The notes under the pieces: generated by a model | Told to the model about the DNA's origin: nothing | The model's input: only the letters and a program-made list of their open reading frames with translations | The model's database searches: none | Translations under genes and position numbers: made by a program | Assembly (NCBI GenBank): GCA_023450085.1 | Contig: JAEXHI010000022.1 | Span: 124,001 to 188,000, forward strand | Source of the DNA: Bacteroidota bacterium | GTDB lineage: Bacteria; Bacteroidota; Bacteroidia; Sphingobacteriales; Sphingobacteriaceae | Length of the DNA: 64,000 nucleotides | Direction of reading: 5' to 3' | Part shown: one piece after another, positions 48,821 through 57,925 of the stretch | Position numbering within the stretch: the stretch's first letter is position 1 | Layout of the letters: each line of letters starts with the position of its first letter

Positions 48821-51127
48821 TTATAAGGTATTTTCAACACTAATTTCCTGACGTGCCTGTTTGGCCGCCGCTACCATGTTGATCAGTGCTGCTTTGGTTT
48901 CAGGCCATTTGCGGGTCTTTAAACCACAGTCAGGGTTTACCCAAAGGTTATCGGCAGGTAAAAGATCGGCAGCTTTTTTCAAAAGCGAAACCATTTCTTC
49001 GGTGCTTGGCACACGTGGCGAGTGGATATCATACACCCCTGGTCCAATTTCGTTTGGATATTCGAAGTTGGCAAAAGCATGGAGCAGTTCCATTTGCGAA
49101 CGTGAGGTTTCGATAGTAATGGCATCAGCATCCATGGCAGCAATATGCTCAATAATGTGGTTGAACTCGCTGTAGCACATGTGTGTGTGCACTTGGGTTT
49201 TATCGGCTACGCCACTTGCCGCTACACGGAAAGCTTTTACTGCCCAGTCCAGATAGTGCGGGTGCTTAGCCTTGCGCAAAGGCAGTCCCTCGCGGATAGC
49301 TGCTTCGTCTATTTGAATGATGCCGATACCTGCTTTTTCCAAGGCAAGTACCTCATCGCGGATAGCCAGTGCAATTTGGTTGGTGGTAATATCACGAGGT
49401 TGATCGTCACGAACAAACGACCATTGTAAAATGGTTACCGGACCTGTTAGCATGCCTTTCATAGGCCTGTTGGTTTGTGCGGCGGCAAAGGTACTCCAAC
49501 GAACGGTCATATCCTTCGGACGGCTAATGTCGCCATAAATTACTGGAGGTTTTACGCAACGGCTACCATAGCTTTGCACCCAGCCATTTTTGGTAAATAG
49601 GAAGCCGTCTAATTGCTCGCCAAAGTATTCTACCATATCATTACGCTCAAACTCGCCGTGTACCAATACATCCAAGCCAATTTCTTCTTGCCAGCGGATC
49701 ACATCCAAGGTTGCCTTCTCTATAGCCTCTTCGTACTGTGCAGCAGTCAGCTCACCCTTTTTGAACTTCGCACGTAACTGGCGGATATCATCTGTTTGTG
49801 GAAAAGAACCAATGGTAGTGGTAGGGAAGGCGGGCAGGGCAAAACGTTCCCGTTGTATTTTTTGGCGTACAGGAAAAGCACTTTTACGGGTGGCATCAGC
49901 TTCGGTAATGGCAGTAACACGGGTCTTTACCTCTTGCTTGTGTACTTTTTGTGAAGTACGCCTGCTTTCAATGGCCGTTTTGTTGGCCTCTAATAAGGCA
50001 GTATTCCCTTCGGCAATTTGCTTTAGTTCAGCTACCTCGTTTAGTTTTTGCTTGGCAAAAGCCATCCAGTTTTTAATTTCTGGGTCAATAGCCGTTTCAC
50101 CATCAAGGTCTATTGGGCTGTGCAGTAAAGAACATGACGGCGCTACAATAATGCGCTCCGTTCCTAGTTTTTCAATAGCCTTGTTAATGTGAGCTAAAGA
50201 TTGTTCATAGTCATTTTTCCATACGTTACGCCCATCTACCACCCCTAATGAAAGTTTAAGGTCGGCAGGGATCAGGGCAAGTATTTCGTCCAATTGTTCA
50301 GGTGCCCTTACCAAGTCTACATGTAGCACTGCAATAGGTAGGTTTACGGCCAAATGGGTGTTGTCCAATAATGCGTCAAAGTAAGTGGCCACTATTATTT
50401 TTACCCCACTAACACGGTTTGCAATGGCTTTGTAAGCGTATTCGAAGGCTTCTTTTTCTTTTTTAGAAAGATCTAGGGCAAGGTAGGGCTCATCCAACTG
50501 GATCCAAGTAGCTCCTTGTTGCTTTAAACGGTTAATGATCTCTACATATACAGGAACCAATTGCTTGATCAGCGATATACGTTCAAAACCATTTTCTTTT
50601 TCTTTGCCCGATAAAAGATAACTCACTGGACCAACCAATACTGGTTTAGCCTTTTCACCAAGCATTTGCTTAGCAGCGTTGTATTCTCCGAAAACTTTTT
50701 CTGAGAAAATTTTGAAGGTCTGATTAGCGGTAAATTCTGGAACGATATAATGATAGTTGGTATCTAGCCATTTGGTCATTTCCATAGCGGTTATGTCTAG
50801 CCCATCTTTCTGATAACCGCGTGCCATGGCAAAATAAAGATCTAGCTCATTGTTGTCTTTTACTGTCGACAATACGGGCGAATAGCGTTGCGGGATAACC
50901 CCTAATAAAAGACTGGTATCCAATACTTGATCATAGAAACTAAAATCGTTGCAAGGAATGAGGTCTATGCCAGCCTCTAGCTGGGTTTGCCAGTGCTGTT
51001 CCCTAATGTTTCGGGCAACACGTTTAAGCTCTGTTAAATCAATTTTGCCGGCCCAATACTGTTCGCATGCTTTCTTTAATTGTCTTTGGCTGCCAATGCG
51101 TGGGTAGCCTAGGTTTTGTGTCAACAT
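48821..51127 (-). CDS. metE: Cobalamin-independent methionine synthase
   Basis: 768 aa, full length. It transfers a methyl group from 5-methyltetrahydropteroyl-glutamate to homocysteine without B12. N-terminal LGYPRIGSQRQLKKACEQYWAG, LPTTTIGSFPQT, EIGLDVLVHGEFERNDMVEYFGEQL, MLTGPVTILQWSFVRDDQPR and the zinc ligands in THMCYSEF (His, Cys) and NPDCGLKTR (Cys) are intact. It is controlled by an upstream cobalamin riboswitch, so it is made when B12 is scarce. No metH is in the window. Confidence 0.98.
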   Translation of the reverse strand: MLTQNLGYPRIGSQRQLKKACEQYWAGKIDLTELKRVARNIREQHWQTQLEAGIDLIPCNDFSFYDQVLDTSLLLGVIPQRYSPVLSTVKDNNELDLYFAMARGYQKDGLDITAMEMTKWLDTNYHYIVPEFTANQTFKIFSEKVFGEYNAAKQMLGEKAKPVLVGPVSYLLSGKEKENGFERISLIKQLVPVYVEIINRLKQQGATWIQLDEPYLALDLSKKEKEAFEYAYKAIANRVSGVKIIVATYFDALLDNTHLAVNLPIAVLHVDLVRAPEQLDEILALIPADLKLSLGVVDGRNVWKNDYEQSLAHINKAIEKLGTERIIVAPSCSLLHSPIDLDGETAIDPEIKNWMAFAKQKLNEVAELKQIAEGNTALLEANKTAIESRRTSQKVHKQEVKTRVTAITEADATRKSAFPVRQKIQRERFALPAFPTTTIGSFPQTDDIRQLRAKFKKGELTAAQYEEAIEKATLDVIRWQEEIGLDVLVHGEFERNDMVEYFGEQLDGFLFTKNGWVQSYGSRCVKPPVIYGDISRPKDMTVRWSTFAAAQTNRPMKGMLTGPVTILQWSFVRDDQPRDITTNQIALAIRDEVLALEKAGIGIIQIDEAAIREGLPLRKAKHPHYLDWAVKAFRVAASGVADKTQVHTHMCYSEFNHIIEHIAAMDADAITIETSRSQMELLHAFANFEYPNEIGPGVYDIHSPRVPSTEEMVSLLKKAADLLPADNLWVNPDCGLKTRKWPETKAALINMVAAAKQARQEISVENTL

Positions 51128-51319
51128 TTTTTAACTTTTTAAATGGTTAATCATCATTATAAAAAGTCCAGTACCATTTCTGATACCTTGCGAGAAGTTG
51201 GGTAGAAAGAAAAATACGGATGCTATCACAAAGGACGTGATCATCCCATTAGGGAGTTGTTCCTTGGATAGGGGGTACCAATCTGACATTAGGCTTCAAT
51301 CGCGAAAGCATCGTCAATA

Positions 51320-51478
51320 CGGAAAGGGCAGGTATCCTGACTTGTAACAGTTTCCGTCGTCCTTCCCGCTTTAGCAGTGGACAAATCCTGACGAAAACCT
51401 TGGAGTTACTTACAGTTGCGCGACAGTCCGTGATTTACACACGGTTCCCTATTAATCTACAGATAAGTAGTACCTTTT
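51320..51478 (-). promoter_or_regulatory. Cobalamin riboswitch upstream of metE
   Basis: Read on the minus strand: TTAATAGGGAAC, AAATCACGGACTGTC, GCGCAACTGTAAGTAA, CCACTGCTAAAGCGGGAAGG and the B12 box AGTCAGGATACCTGCC (51327-51342). This is the classic order of the cobalamin aptamer. About 190 nt separate it from metE. Binding of B12 should repress the B12-independent synthase. Confidence 0.93.
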
Positions 51479-51531
51479 CCGATGATGAAATATGTAAAGA
51501 ACTTTGGTGGTGTTAATATATTTTAACTGTA

Positions 51532-51539
51532 CAAAGTTA
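51532..51539 (-). promoter_or_regulatory. -7 box for the metE riboswitch transcript
   Basis: TAACTTTG on the minus strand matches TAnnTTTG; transcription would start near 51525, about 50 nt before the aptamer. No clear -33 element. Confidence 0.5.
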
Positions 51540-51631
51540 TGTTAAAGGATAATTGAACTTTTAAAAAGCTAATATTTGGATTTTTTGACTGTTATTTGTG
51601 TCTTTTAAAGTGTATTGTTCTTTTATTCTGT

Positions 51632-51639
51632 TACTTTTG
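51632..51639 (+). promoter_or_regulatory. -7 box of the Lrp/AsnC gene
   Basis: TACTTTTG matches TAnnTTTG exactly, with a leader of about 18 nt to ATG 51663. This also argues against the longer frame that starts upstream at 51615. Confidence 0.55.
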
Positions 51640-51662
51640 AGCGCATAAGAGAAAAATATTCT

Positions 51663-52124
51663 ATGAACAATCTCGACGAAATAGATTTATCGCTGCTTAG
51701 GCTGCTGGCACAAAACTCAACATATACCACTAAAGAACTTGCCAAGTTGGTAAATCTTTCCCCTTCACCGGTATTTGAGCGTGTTAAAAGGTTAGAGAAT
51801 AGCGGTTATATCAAGAAGTACATTGCCATATTGGATGCAGAAAAATTCGACCATGGTTTCATCGTCTTTTGCAATATCAAGCTCAAACAGCATGATAAAA
51901 AAATAGGCCATGATTTTGTAAGCGATATCCTTAAAATTGATGAAGTGGTGGAGTGCTACAACATTTCGGGCGACTTTGATTTTATCTTGAAAGTTTATGC
52001 CAAGGATATGAAACATTATCAGGATTTTGTATTCAACAAATTGGGGTCGGTAGAGAGCATTGGCAGTACGCACAGTACGTTTGTGATGGCCGAAATCAAA
52101 AACACACATAACATCAGTTTGTAG
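51663..52124 (+). CDS. Lrp/AsnC-family transcriptional regulator
   Basis: 153 aa from ATG 51663. N-terminal HTH (DEIDLSLLRLLAQNSTYTTKELAKLVNLSPSPVFERVKRLENSGYIKKYIAILD) and C-terminal RAM ligand domain (GHDFVSDILKIDEVVECYNISGDFDFILKVYAKDMKHYQDFV). It is divergent from metE and may sense an amino acid such as methionine (inference). Confidence 0.93.
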   Translation: MNNLDEIDLSLLRLLAQNSTYTTKELAKLVNLSPSPVFERVKRLENSGYIKKYIAILDAEKFDHGFIVFCNIKLKQHDKKIGHDFVSDILKIDEVVECYNISGDFDFILKVYAKDMKHYQDFVFNKLGSVESIGSTHSTFVMAEIKNTHNISL

Positions 52125-52252
52125 TTGCCGTTAAAACTTTAATATTTATTTGCCCATCATGCAACCTATACCCATTATTGTTTGTCATGATGTTGTTGGT
52201 TTTGCTTTCTAAATGTGATAGATTGCTCTACTCAAAGCATCAACAGATATGT

Positions 52253-52260
52253 TATATTTG
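52253..52260 (+). promoter_or_regulatory. -7 box of the sigma factor gene
   Basis: TATATTTG is 13 bp before ATG 52273 and matches the consensus -7, suggesting transcription by the housekeeping polymerase. Confidence 0.55.
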
Positions 52261-52272
52261 TGATAACTACAG

Positions 52273-52851
52273 ATGACAGGAATAAATATTTTAACAGACC
52301 ATCAATTAATAGAACTGCTCAGGAAAGATGATCGATCGGCATTTACCGAAATCTATAATCGGTATGCCAAGAGTTTAACCAATTTTGCAGTTTCTAACTA
52401 TAAATTATTCGATTTAACTGATGCGAGTGATGTTTTGCATGATCTGTTTGCATGGTTGTGGGCCGAACGTAGGGGGATAGAAATTACGGGTAGTCTTAAA
52501 AATTATCTTTTCACGGCTATACGTAACCGCATTATTGATCATATCCGTAAAAATAGCAGTAAACTACGTTATGCCGCTTTTTTACAGGCATTGGAAGAAA
52601 GTTATGCCCACAGTGCCTTACAACATTTAGAGGCAAAAGATCTTAAACAATTTCTGGAAAATTCTTTAGCCCTACTTTCACCCAGAGTACAGGAAATTTA
52701 TAGCCTGAGCAGAAAAGAACATTTGAGTGTAAGGGAAATCGCTGAGCGCTTGGGTATTTCTGAGCAAACGGTTAAAAACCAGTTGACTACTGCCCTTAAC
52801 TATCTGAAAAAATCACTCCCATTACTCACCTTTATGATGATGCGCTTTTAG
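52273..52851 (+). CDS. ECF-type RNA polymerase sigma factor (Bacteroidota family)
   Basis: 192 aa. Region 2 (LRKDDRSAFTEIYNRYAKSLTNFAV, DVLHDLFAWLWAERRGI, LKNYLFTAIRNRIIDHIRK) and region 4 (LSPRVQEIYSLSRKEHLSVREIAERLGISEQTVKNQLTTALNYLKKSL). Members of this family direct transcription of a TonB receptor operon when freed by a FecR-type anti-sigma, here encoded 80 bp downstream. Confidence 0.95.
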   Translation: MTGINILTDHQLIELLRKDDRSAFTEIYNRYAKSLTNFAVSNYKLFDLTDASDVLHDLFAWLWAERRGIEITGSLKNYLFTAIRNRIIDHIRKNSSKLRYAAFLQALEESYAHSALQHLEAKDLKQFLENSLALLSPRVQEIYSLSRKEHLSVREIAERLGISEQTVKNQLTTALNYLKKSLPLLTFMMMRF

Positions 52852-52931
52852 AGGATCAAGAAATATTTTATTTTTTTTCATTTATTTATAGTACCTAAGC
52901 CAGTTTGATACGCTTATGTAAAAAAGCACAA

Positions 52932-53909
52932 ATGAGTGGTATAGATATAAATAAATTACTTGATCGGTATTTAAAAGGTAAGGCATCTGCTTTTGAACAA
53001 GAATTGGTAGAGAATTGGCTATTAACGCCAGACCAAGAACCATCTGCATGGGAGCAGATGGCTGAAAGCGACCAAAAAAAATGGTTGAAGGAAGTGTTCG
53101 ATAGGGTTGAAGCCACCATAGATGAAAAGAAGGTAGTTCCACTTTCAGCACCAAAAAAATGGTGGAAGAATATGGTTGCTGTGGCCGCAATAATTACTGC
53201 CTTTTTAGTTTTATTTAGTCTTTGGCCATATTTGGTTCAAGAGTTTTCTACTTCAAGTTTGGTGCATTTAAAAATGCCTGCTGATACCAAACAACAAATT
53301 ACTTTAAGCGATGGGAGTAGGGTGTGGGTCAATGCGGGATCTGAGCTAAAATATACGACGGTATTTAAGGGCAATACTAGGGAGGTATATCTCAGAGGAG
53401 AGGCCTATTTTGATGTCAAGAAAGATCCTAAACGACCATTCATTGTACATACGGGTAAATTAACTACCACCGTATTAGGCACGGCTTTTAATATTAAAAC
53501 TGATACCGAAAACAACGAAATTAAGGTAACCGTAACCAAGGGAAAGGTTAAAGTGAGTAAAGGAAAACAAACATTGGCTTTACTTATTCCAGACCAGCAA
53601 ATTGTTTACCATACAGCTAGTGAAACTTATAGTAAATATACCGTTGATGCCGATAAATTGGTCAACTGGTTACCAAGCGATTTGTTTTTTGACAATGTCA
53701 CCTTTGGCGATGCAGCGAAAATATTAAGCAAAAGATTTAATGTTAAAATTGAATTTGCCAATGAACAAATTAAAAACTGCCGTTTTTCTGGTACGGCCAT
53801 CGCAAATAAGGAGATAGAAGAAATTTTGGATGTCATTTGTAGGTTTAATAATTCAACTTACAAAAGAGAACGGAACACCATTACAATTTTTGGCAGTGGC
53901 TGTAATTAG
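52932..53909 (+). CDS. FecR-family anti-sigma factor
   Basis: 325 aa from ATG 52932. Cytoplasmic sigma-binding N-terminus (DINKLLDRYLKGKASAFEQELVENWLL), one membrane helix at about residue 80 (KWWKNMVAVAAIITAFLVLFSLWPYL), FecR domain (LPADTKQQITLSDGSRVWVNAGSELKY..VYLRGEAYFDVKKDPKRPFIVHTGKLTTTVLGTAFNIKTD) and a C-terminal DUF4974 (LFFDNVTFGDAAKILSKRFNVKIEF). It should hold the sigma factor at 52273 and read the state of the receptor at 54074 through that receptor's STN domain. Confidence 0.95.
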   Translation: MSGIDINKLLDRYLKGKASAFEQELVENWLLTPDQEPSAWEQMAESDQKKWLKEVFDRVEATIDEKKVVPLSAPKKWWKNMVAVAAIITAFLVLFSLWPYLVQEFSTSSLVHLKMPADTKQQITLSDGSRVWVNAGSELKYTTVFKGNTREVYLRGEAYFDVKKDPKRPFIVHTGKLTTTVLGTAFNIKTDTENNEIKVTVTKGKVKVSKGKQTLALLIPDQQIVYHTASETYSKYTVDADKLVNWLPSDLFFDNVTFGDAAKILSKRFNVKIEFANEQIKNCRFSGTAIANKEIEEILDVICRFNNSTYKRERNTITIFGSGCN

Positions 53910-53981
53910 CTATTTAAATAATATCATGGAGCGCAAATAATATTCAGAAGAAGAATTAGGCTGCAAGGCAGTAAAATTCAA

Positions 53982-54032
53982 ATACTGTGAACCGAGGGCA
54001 ATCGGTCCACAGTATGCTTGGCAGAACCAAGC
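53982..54032 (+). promoter_or_regulatory. Double stem-loop between anti-sigma and receptor genes
   Basis: ATACTGTG-A-ACCGA (53982-53995) pairs with TCGGT-C-CACAGTAT (54002-54015), 13 bp with one internal mismatch and a 6-nt loop. Directly after it GCTTGG-CAGAA-CCAAGC (54016-54032) forms a second stem followed by GTGTTTTA. The pair looks like an attenuator or RNA-processing site that sets the receptor level apart from that of the sigma/anti-sigma genes. A GTG start at 53987 would lie inside stem 1. Confidence 0.6.
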
Positions 54033-54073
54033 GTGTTTTAAATCATTTGGAAATCAATAAAACTTTTAAAATT

Positions 54074-56863
54074 ATGAAAATTTCTGCAAAACAGCAGGAT
54101 AATGGAGAATTATATACCCTTGTTTTTAAGCCTTACACCCCTTTTATTTGGCAACTGATGCGTATTAGCTTGTTATCAATCTTTCTTTTATGCATTGGCT
54201 TTCAATTGCTAATGGCTATTCATGTTAAAGGTCAAGGCATGAGTACCGTGCAGGTTACCGTTGGGCTAAATAAAGAACCATTTACGGTGGCAATAAAGGA
54301 GATAGAAAAACAAACCAAATTTCGTTTTTATTACAGAAAAGCAGATTTAGAAGAATTGAAGCAGCTAAGCCTACCCACGGCTAGCAGATCTGTGACACAA
54401 ACGTTATATGAATTGCTTAAAAATACCGCATTTACCTATAAGCAAATAGACCTGAATATTTTAATTGAGCGGAAAAAAGAGTCTCCCAGGCAAGAACGTA
54501 AAATATCGGGCAAAATCTATATCGAAAATACACGAACTCCCATTACTTATGCCGTAGTGGAACTGTTGAAAAGTAGCGATTCAACCCTACTGGCGCATAG
54601 TTATACGGATACTGCCGGAACTTATCACATTTTGGCTAACACCAACTCGGGTTTATTGCTACGGGTTTCGGGACTCGGTTACCAATCTTATACCACAAAA
54701 ATTGAGGAAGGAGAGGAATCAGTAGAAGTACCCCCAATTTATTTAAAAGTAGTGGTAAGCCAATTAAAAGAGATCGTAGTTTCTGCCAATAGACCTTTAA
54801 TTCAGCGTAAAGCCGACCGTTTTGTGGTTAATGTAGCCAATAGCAGTCTCAGCATTAATGATAATGTTTGGGATGTACTAAAACAGGTGCCTTTGGTTAA
54901 TGCCGATGATAATGGCGCTTTGTCTATCATTTCTAAACAAGGGGCCATTGTATATATCAATGGACGTAAAACCAACTTATCGGGACCTGCTTTATATAAT
55001 TATTTAAAAAGCTTACCAAGTAGTACTTTGAACAATGTTGAAATTATCACTGCACCAGGAAGTGAATTTGATGCTTCAGGAAATGCTGGAATTTTAAATA
55101 TCATTTTCAAAAAACAGGAAAGTGATGGTTTTCAGGGCTTATTATCCGCAAATACAAGGCAGGGCAATTACAATACGCATCAAGTAAATGGGGCATTTAA
55201 TTACCGGAAGGGAGCTTTTGGGATCAATGTAGCCCCGTTTTTAGCTAGAGATAGAAAATTAATTACCGAAAAAAAAGAAATAGACTTTAAGGGGGCCTCA
55301 ACCAGTGATTTATTGAACTTATCAGTATTGAAACGGCATGAATTCAGAAATTTTTATGGCGCAAATTTAAATGCTGAATATAGTTTGAGTTCAAGACAAT
55401 TACTTTCCGGTAATGTGAACTACAGCCCTAACCAACAAACTTTAGAGTGGAACAATCATAGTTCGTTCATCAGCAAATCTACACAACAGGTAGATTCAAG
55501 TTTTTTATTTACCAATAATCATGCGATCAAAGGACATTCATTGGATGTAGGGCTTAACTACCAATTTAATCTTGATACTTTGGGGCAGAATATAGTAGTT
55601 AGTGCTGATTATTTTGAATATGTAAACAAAACCAATCAGGTTACATTGGCTACCCTTGATGGAACACCTGGAATTAAGCGTAATGAAATCTCTATCTTGC
55701 CGCAAGAGATTAAAAACTACACCTTTGCTATAGATTATAAAAAACCAATAGGTAAAATAGCGAAGTTTAAACTAGGGCTAAGGTCATTCAATACTTCTAC
55801 CAATAATAATTTGTTTATTGGCGTGGCCGATCAAAATGGTGTTTATGTCAAAGATGAATTAAGAACGACCAATTATCAATATGAGGAGCATATCAATGCA
55901 CTTTACACCGGTTTAGATTTTGGATTGGGCAAGTTGTGGAGCATTAGTGCGGGTTTAAGACTGGAACAGTCGAGTACCTTTGGAAAAGAGCTGATTACAC
56001 AAAGGGTGGCTGTTAATAAGGATTACTTTAATGTTTTTCCTTCCTTATCGGTTAATTTTACTGCCAATGCCAACCATATTTTCTCTTATACCTTATCTAA
56101 AAGGATAAACCGACCTGATTTTTGGCAGCTCAATAATTTAAGGATTTACAGTAATCCTACCCAATATGTAGAAGGGAATCCATTTTTGCAGTCTTCTTAT
56201 ATTTTGAAAAATGAACTGAGCTATACTTATAGAAGTCGTTACATTGCTTTGTTGAACTATACACGTTTAACCGATAATTTTTCGCAGTTTTTACTGGCCA
56301 ATAATGATAATAACATTACCCGTATTGTGTGGCTAAATTATGGCACCGGAGATGGAATTGACTTGGCTTTTATCGCGAACTTTTCTGTAGGTAAGTTTAT
56401 CGAATCTTCTTTAACCGCTACAGGTAGTTATAACCGTTACAAAGGCAACGCAGAAGAAGAAGTGATTGAGAATAGCGGGTTTTCTGCTAACCTGAAACTG
56501 AATAACACTATTCATTTGAATAAGAAAAAGGGATGGAGTGCCTTTTTAAATGCTAATTATCTCACCGCTACGGTATATGAGTTGGCCGAAGGAAGTAAAG
56601 GCAAGCCGAGGGGAAGTTTAAGTGTTGGCTTCAGAAAAGTGGTTAATCAATTTGTATTCACCCTTTCTGGTAATGATATACTCCAAACCATGGCCAACCG
56701 ATCAATATTGAATTCGAGATATGCCATCACTAACCTTAACAATTATTGGGATACGCAAACCGTTCAATTGAACGTGAGGTATAATTTTGGAAATACTAAA
56801 CTTAAAAAGAATAAACCACAGGAAAATGCGGCTCAAGAAGTGATCAGAAGAACAGGTGGATAG
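54074..56863 (+). CDS. TonB-dependent receptor with STN signalling domain
   Basis: 929 aa from ATG 54074. Signal segment about 20-55 (LMRISLLSIFLLCIGFQLLMAIHVKGQG), STN domain about 60-140 (VTVGLNKEPFTVAIKEIEKQTKFRFYYRKADLEELKQLSLPTASRSVTQTLYELLKNTAFTYKQID), carboxypeptidase-regulatory-like domain about 150-240, plug (IVVSANRPLIQRKADRFVVNV, WDVLKQVPLVNADDNGALSIISKQGAIVYINGRKTN, NNVEIITAPGSEFDASGNAGILNIIFKK), then an outer-membrane beta-barrel domain to the C-terminus. The STN domain contacts FecR to switch on the sigma factor. The substrate is unknown; no SusD is next to it. Confidence 0.95.
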   Translation: MKISAKQQDNGELYTLVFKPYTPFIWQLMRISLLSIFLLCIGFQLLMAIHVKGQGMSTVQVTVGLNKEPFTVAIKEIEKQTKFRFYYRKADLEELKQLSLPTASRSVTQTLYELLKNTAFTYKQIDLNILIERKKESPRQERKISGKIYIENTRTPITYAVVELLKSSDSTLLAHSYTDTAGTYHILANTNSGLLLRVSGLGYQSYTTKIEEGEESVEVPPIYLKVVVSQLKEIVVSANRPLIQRKADRFVVNVANSSLSINDNVWDVLKQVPLVNADDNGALSIISKQGAIVYINGRKTNLSGPALYNYLKSLPSSTLNNVEIITAPGSEFDASGNAGILNIIFKKQESDGFQGLLSANTRQGNYNTHQVNGAFNYRKGAFGINVAPFLARDRKLITEKKEIDFKGASTSDLLNLSVLKRHEFRNFYGANLNAEYSLSSRQLLSGNVNYSPNQQTLEWNNHSSFISKSTQQVDSSFLFTNNHAIKGHSLDVGLNYQFNLDTLGQNIVVSADYFEYVNKTNQVTLATLDGTPGIKRNEISILPQEIKNYTFAIDYKKPIGKIAKFKLGLRSFNTSTNNNLFIGVADQNGVYVKDELRTTNYQYEEHINALYTGLDFGLGKLWSISAGLRLEQSSTFGKELITQRVAVNKDYFNVFPSLSVNFTANANHIFSYTLSKRINRPDFWQLNNLRIYSNPTQYVEGNPFLQSSYILKNELSYTYRSRYIALLNYTRLTDNFSQFLLANNDNNITRIVWLNYGTGDGIDLAFIANFSVGKFIESSLTATGSYNRYKGNAEEEVIENSGFSANLKLNNTIHLNKKKGWSAFLNANYLTATVYELAEGSKGKPRGSLSVGFRKVVNQFVFTLSGNDILQTMANRSILNSRYAITNLNNYWDTQTVQLNVRYNFGNTKLKKNKPQENAAQEVIRRTGG

Positions 56864-56872
56864 TACTAACGG

Positions 56873-56899
56873 AATAAGGGGCTACATTAGCTCCTTATT
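56873..56899 (+). terminator. Terminator-like stem-loop after the receptor gene
   Basis: AATAAGGGGCTA (56873-56884) pairs with TAGCTCCTTATT (56888-56899), one mismatch, 3-nt loop, followed by TCC. It probably ends the sigma-FecR-receptor operon. Confidence 0.7.
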
Positions 56900-57055
56900 T
56901 CCTTGATTAAATGAATGACGATTAAATAGCTTTAGGTAAAAAACTTCTTTGTGGATTTTCCACTTTTTAAAGTTTTTATAGGAAGCAGAAAACCTGATTT
57001 ATATTGAACGATCTACAGTTAATAGCACTTTATGCTGTTGAAACTTGCTTTCTTG

Positions 57056-57307
57056 TTAAACTGCAGATAACGTACTGATGTTCCTATAGCTACATAGTGC
57101 CACTTTAGGAAATTCCATAAAGCTTTTGCTGGTGATTTCCAGTTTTGGATGGTAAAGTGCAATCGCTTTTTCAAAAAGTTCAGACAGGTTTGGGTTGTCG
57201 GGGCCAGTGAGTGCCAATTGTTGTAACAAAAGTTCTTCGGCTTTATCTTCAGGGAGTAGTTCGATGCGTACGGTCGTGGTAGAGACACGCATAAAATGGT
57301 ATTTCAT
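57056..57307 (-). CDS. Hypothetical protein, 83 aa
   Basis: No signal or membrane segment. MKYHFMRVSTTTVRIELLPEDKAEELLLQQLALTGPDNPN and a hydrophobic tail (VALCSYRNISTLSAV) have no recognised family. ATG 57307 is the only good start. A frame in another register (57019-57288) is a shadow. Confidence 0.5.
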   Translation of the reverse strand: MKYHFMRVSTTTVRIELLPEDKAEELLLQQLALTGPDNPNLSELFEKAIALYHPKLEITSKSFMEFPKVALCSYRNISTLSAV

Positions 57308-57716
57308 AATCTAGTAGCGAAGATAACCGAATTTTGGAAAATGGCAAATCTAAAATCCTATCCGGTTTAAAAAAAAATGAAGCTATTTGAGGCCTAATAT
57401 AGGATATACAGCCTCAGCTTTTAAGAACTACTTAGACAATTGATAATTACGATGATTGGTCGAGTACCTTTTTTAATACAACATTTTTAAAGGATCGTGT
57501 GGGATTGCTTAAAAAATGGATAAAAGAAGAAATTGAAAATTGAAATGTTGTTGTTGATAGATGACGACCTAATAAGGATTTCTTTTCGCCTAATGGAGCA
57601 TCTTTTTTCGAAGGTTAATTTATTTTGAAAAAAAATCGTGTTTAGCCAAACAATTCTTAAACCTTGTTGTTTATGATGTGCTCAGCTTTATTGGGCCCAT
57701 ATTTATTAACGATACA
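57308..57716. other. Gene-poor region with decayed gene fragments
   Basis: A frame open from an in-frame TAG to a TGA at 57541-57543 encodes the tail TTFLKDRVGLLKKWIKEEIEN, with no start. One base later a receiver-domain fragment begins (57545, listed separately). The rest, up to the cold-shock gene, has no recognisable element apart from its leader. Confidence 0.45.
57545..57628 (+). pseudogene. Receiver-domain remnant (response regulator N-terminus)
   Basis: The frame from ATG 57545 reads MLLLIDDDLIRISFRLMEHL followed by seven residues and TGA. It matches the first strand and helix of a receiver domain (IDDD acidic cluster, LI-R pattern) but is only 27 codons long. It begins 1 base after the stop of the fragment at 57541, as in coupled kinase/regulator genes, so it is probably what is left of a deleted two-component operon. 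Confidence 0.4.
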
Positions 57717-57908
57717 ATGCAAGAAGGAACAGTAAAATTTTTTAATGAATCCAAGGGTTTTGGTTTCATCACGCCAACTAATGGTGGCAACGAGGTATTT
57801 GTGCACATCTCAGGATTAATTGACCAGATCCAACAAAATGATCAGGTACGCTATGAAATCAAGGATGGAAAAAAGGGACCTAATGCGGTCAACGTGAAAG
57901 TAGTTTAG
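57717..57908 (+). CDS. CspA-family cold-shock protein
   Basis: 63 aa from ATG 57717 (an upstream ATG at 57678 would add a 13-residue tail foreign to the family). RNP1 KGFGFITP and RNP2 VFVHISGL are present, as in the single OB-fold RNA chaperones: EGTVKFFNESKGFGFITPTNGGNEVFVHISGLI..DQVRYEIKDGKKGPNAVNVKVV. It binds single-stranded RNA to prevent misfolding in the cold. Confidence 0.95.
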   Translation: MQEGTVKFFNESKGFGFITPTNGGNEVFVHISGLIDQIQQNDQVRYEIKDGKKGPNAVNVKVV

Positions 57909-57925
57909 GTACCCATTAATGATTT

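Noticed and set aside
49590..50192. 200-aa plus-strand frame inside metE
   Set aside because: Fully antisense to a clear, full-length MetE; low-complexity Ser/Val composition and no start context.
57019..57288. 89-aa minus-strand frame overlapping the 83-aa protein
   Set aside because: Shifted register; Trp/His-rich and without a plausible start, while the 83-aa frame has a clean ATG.
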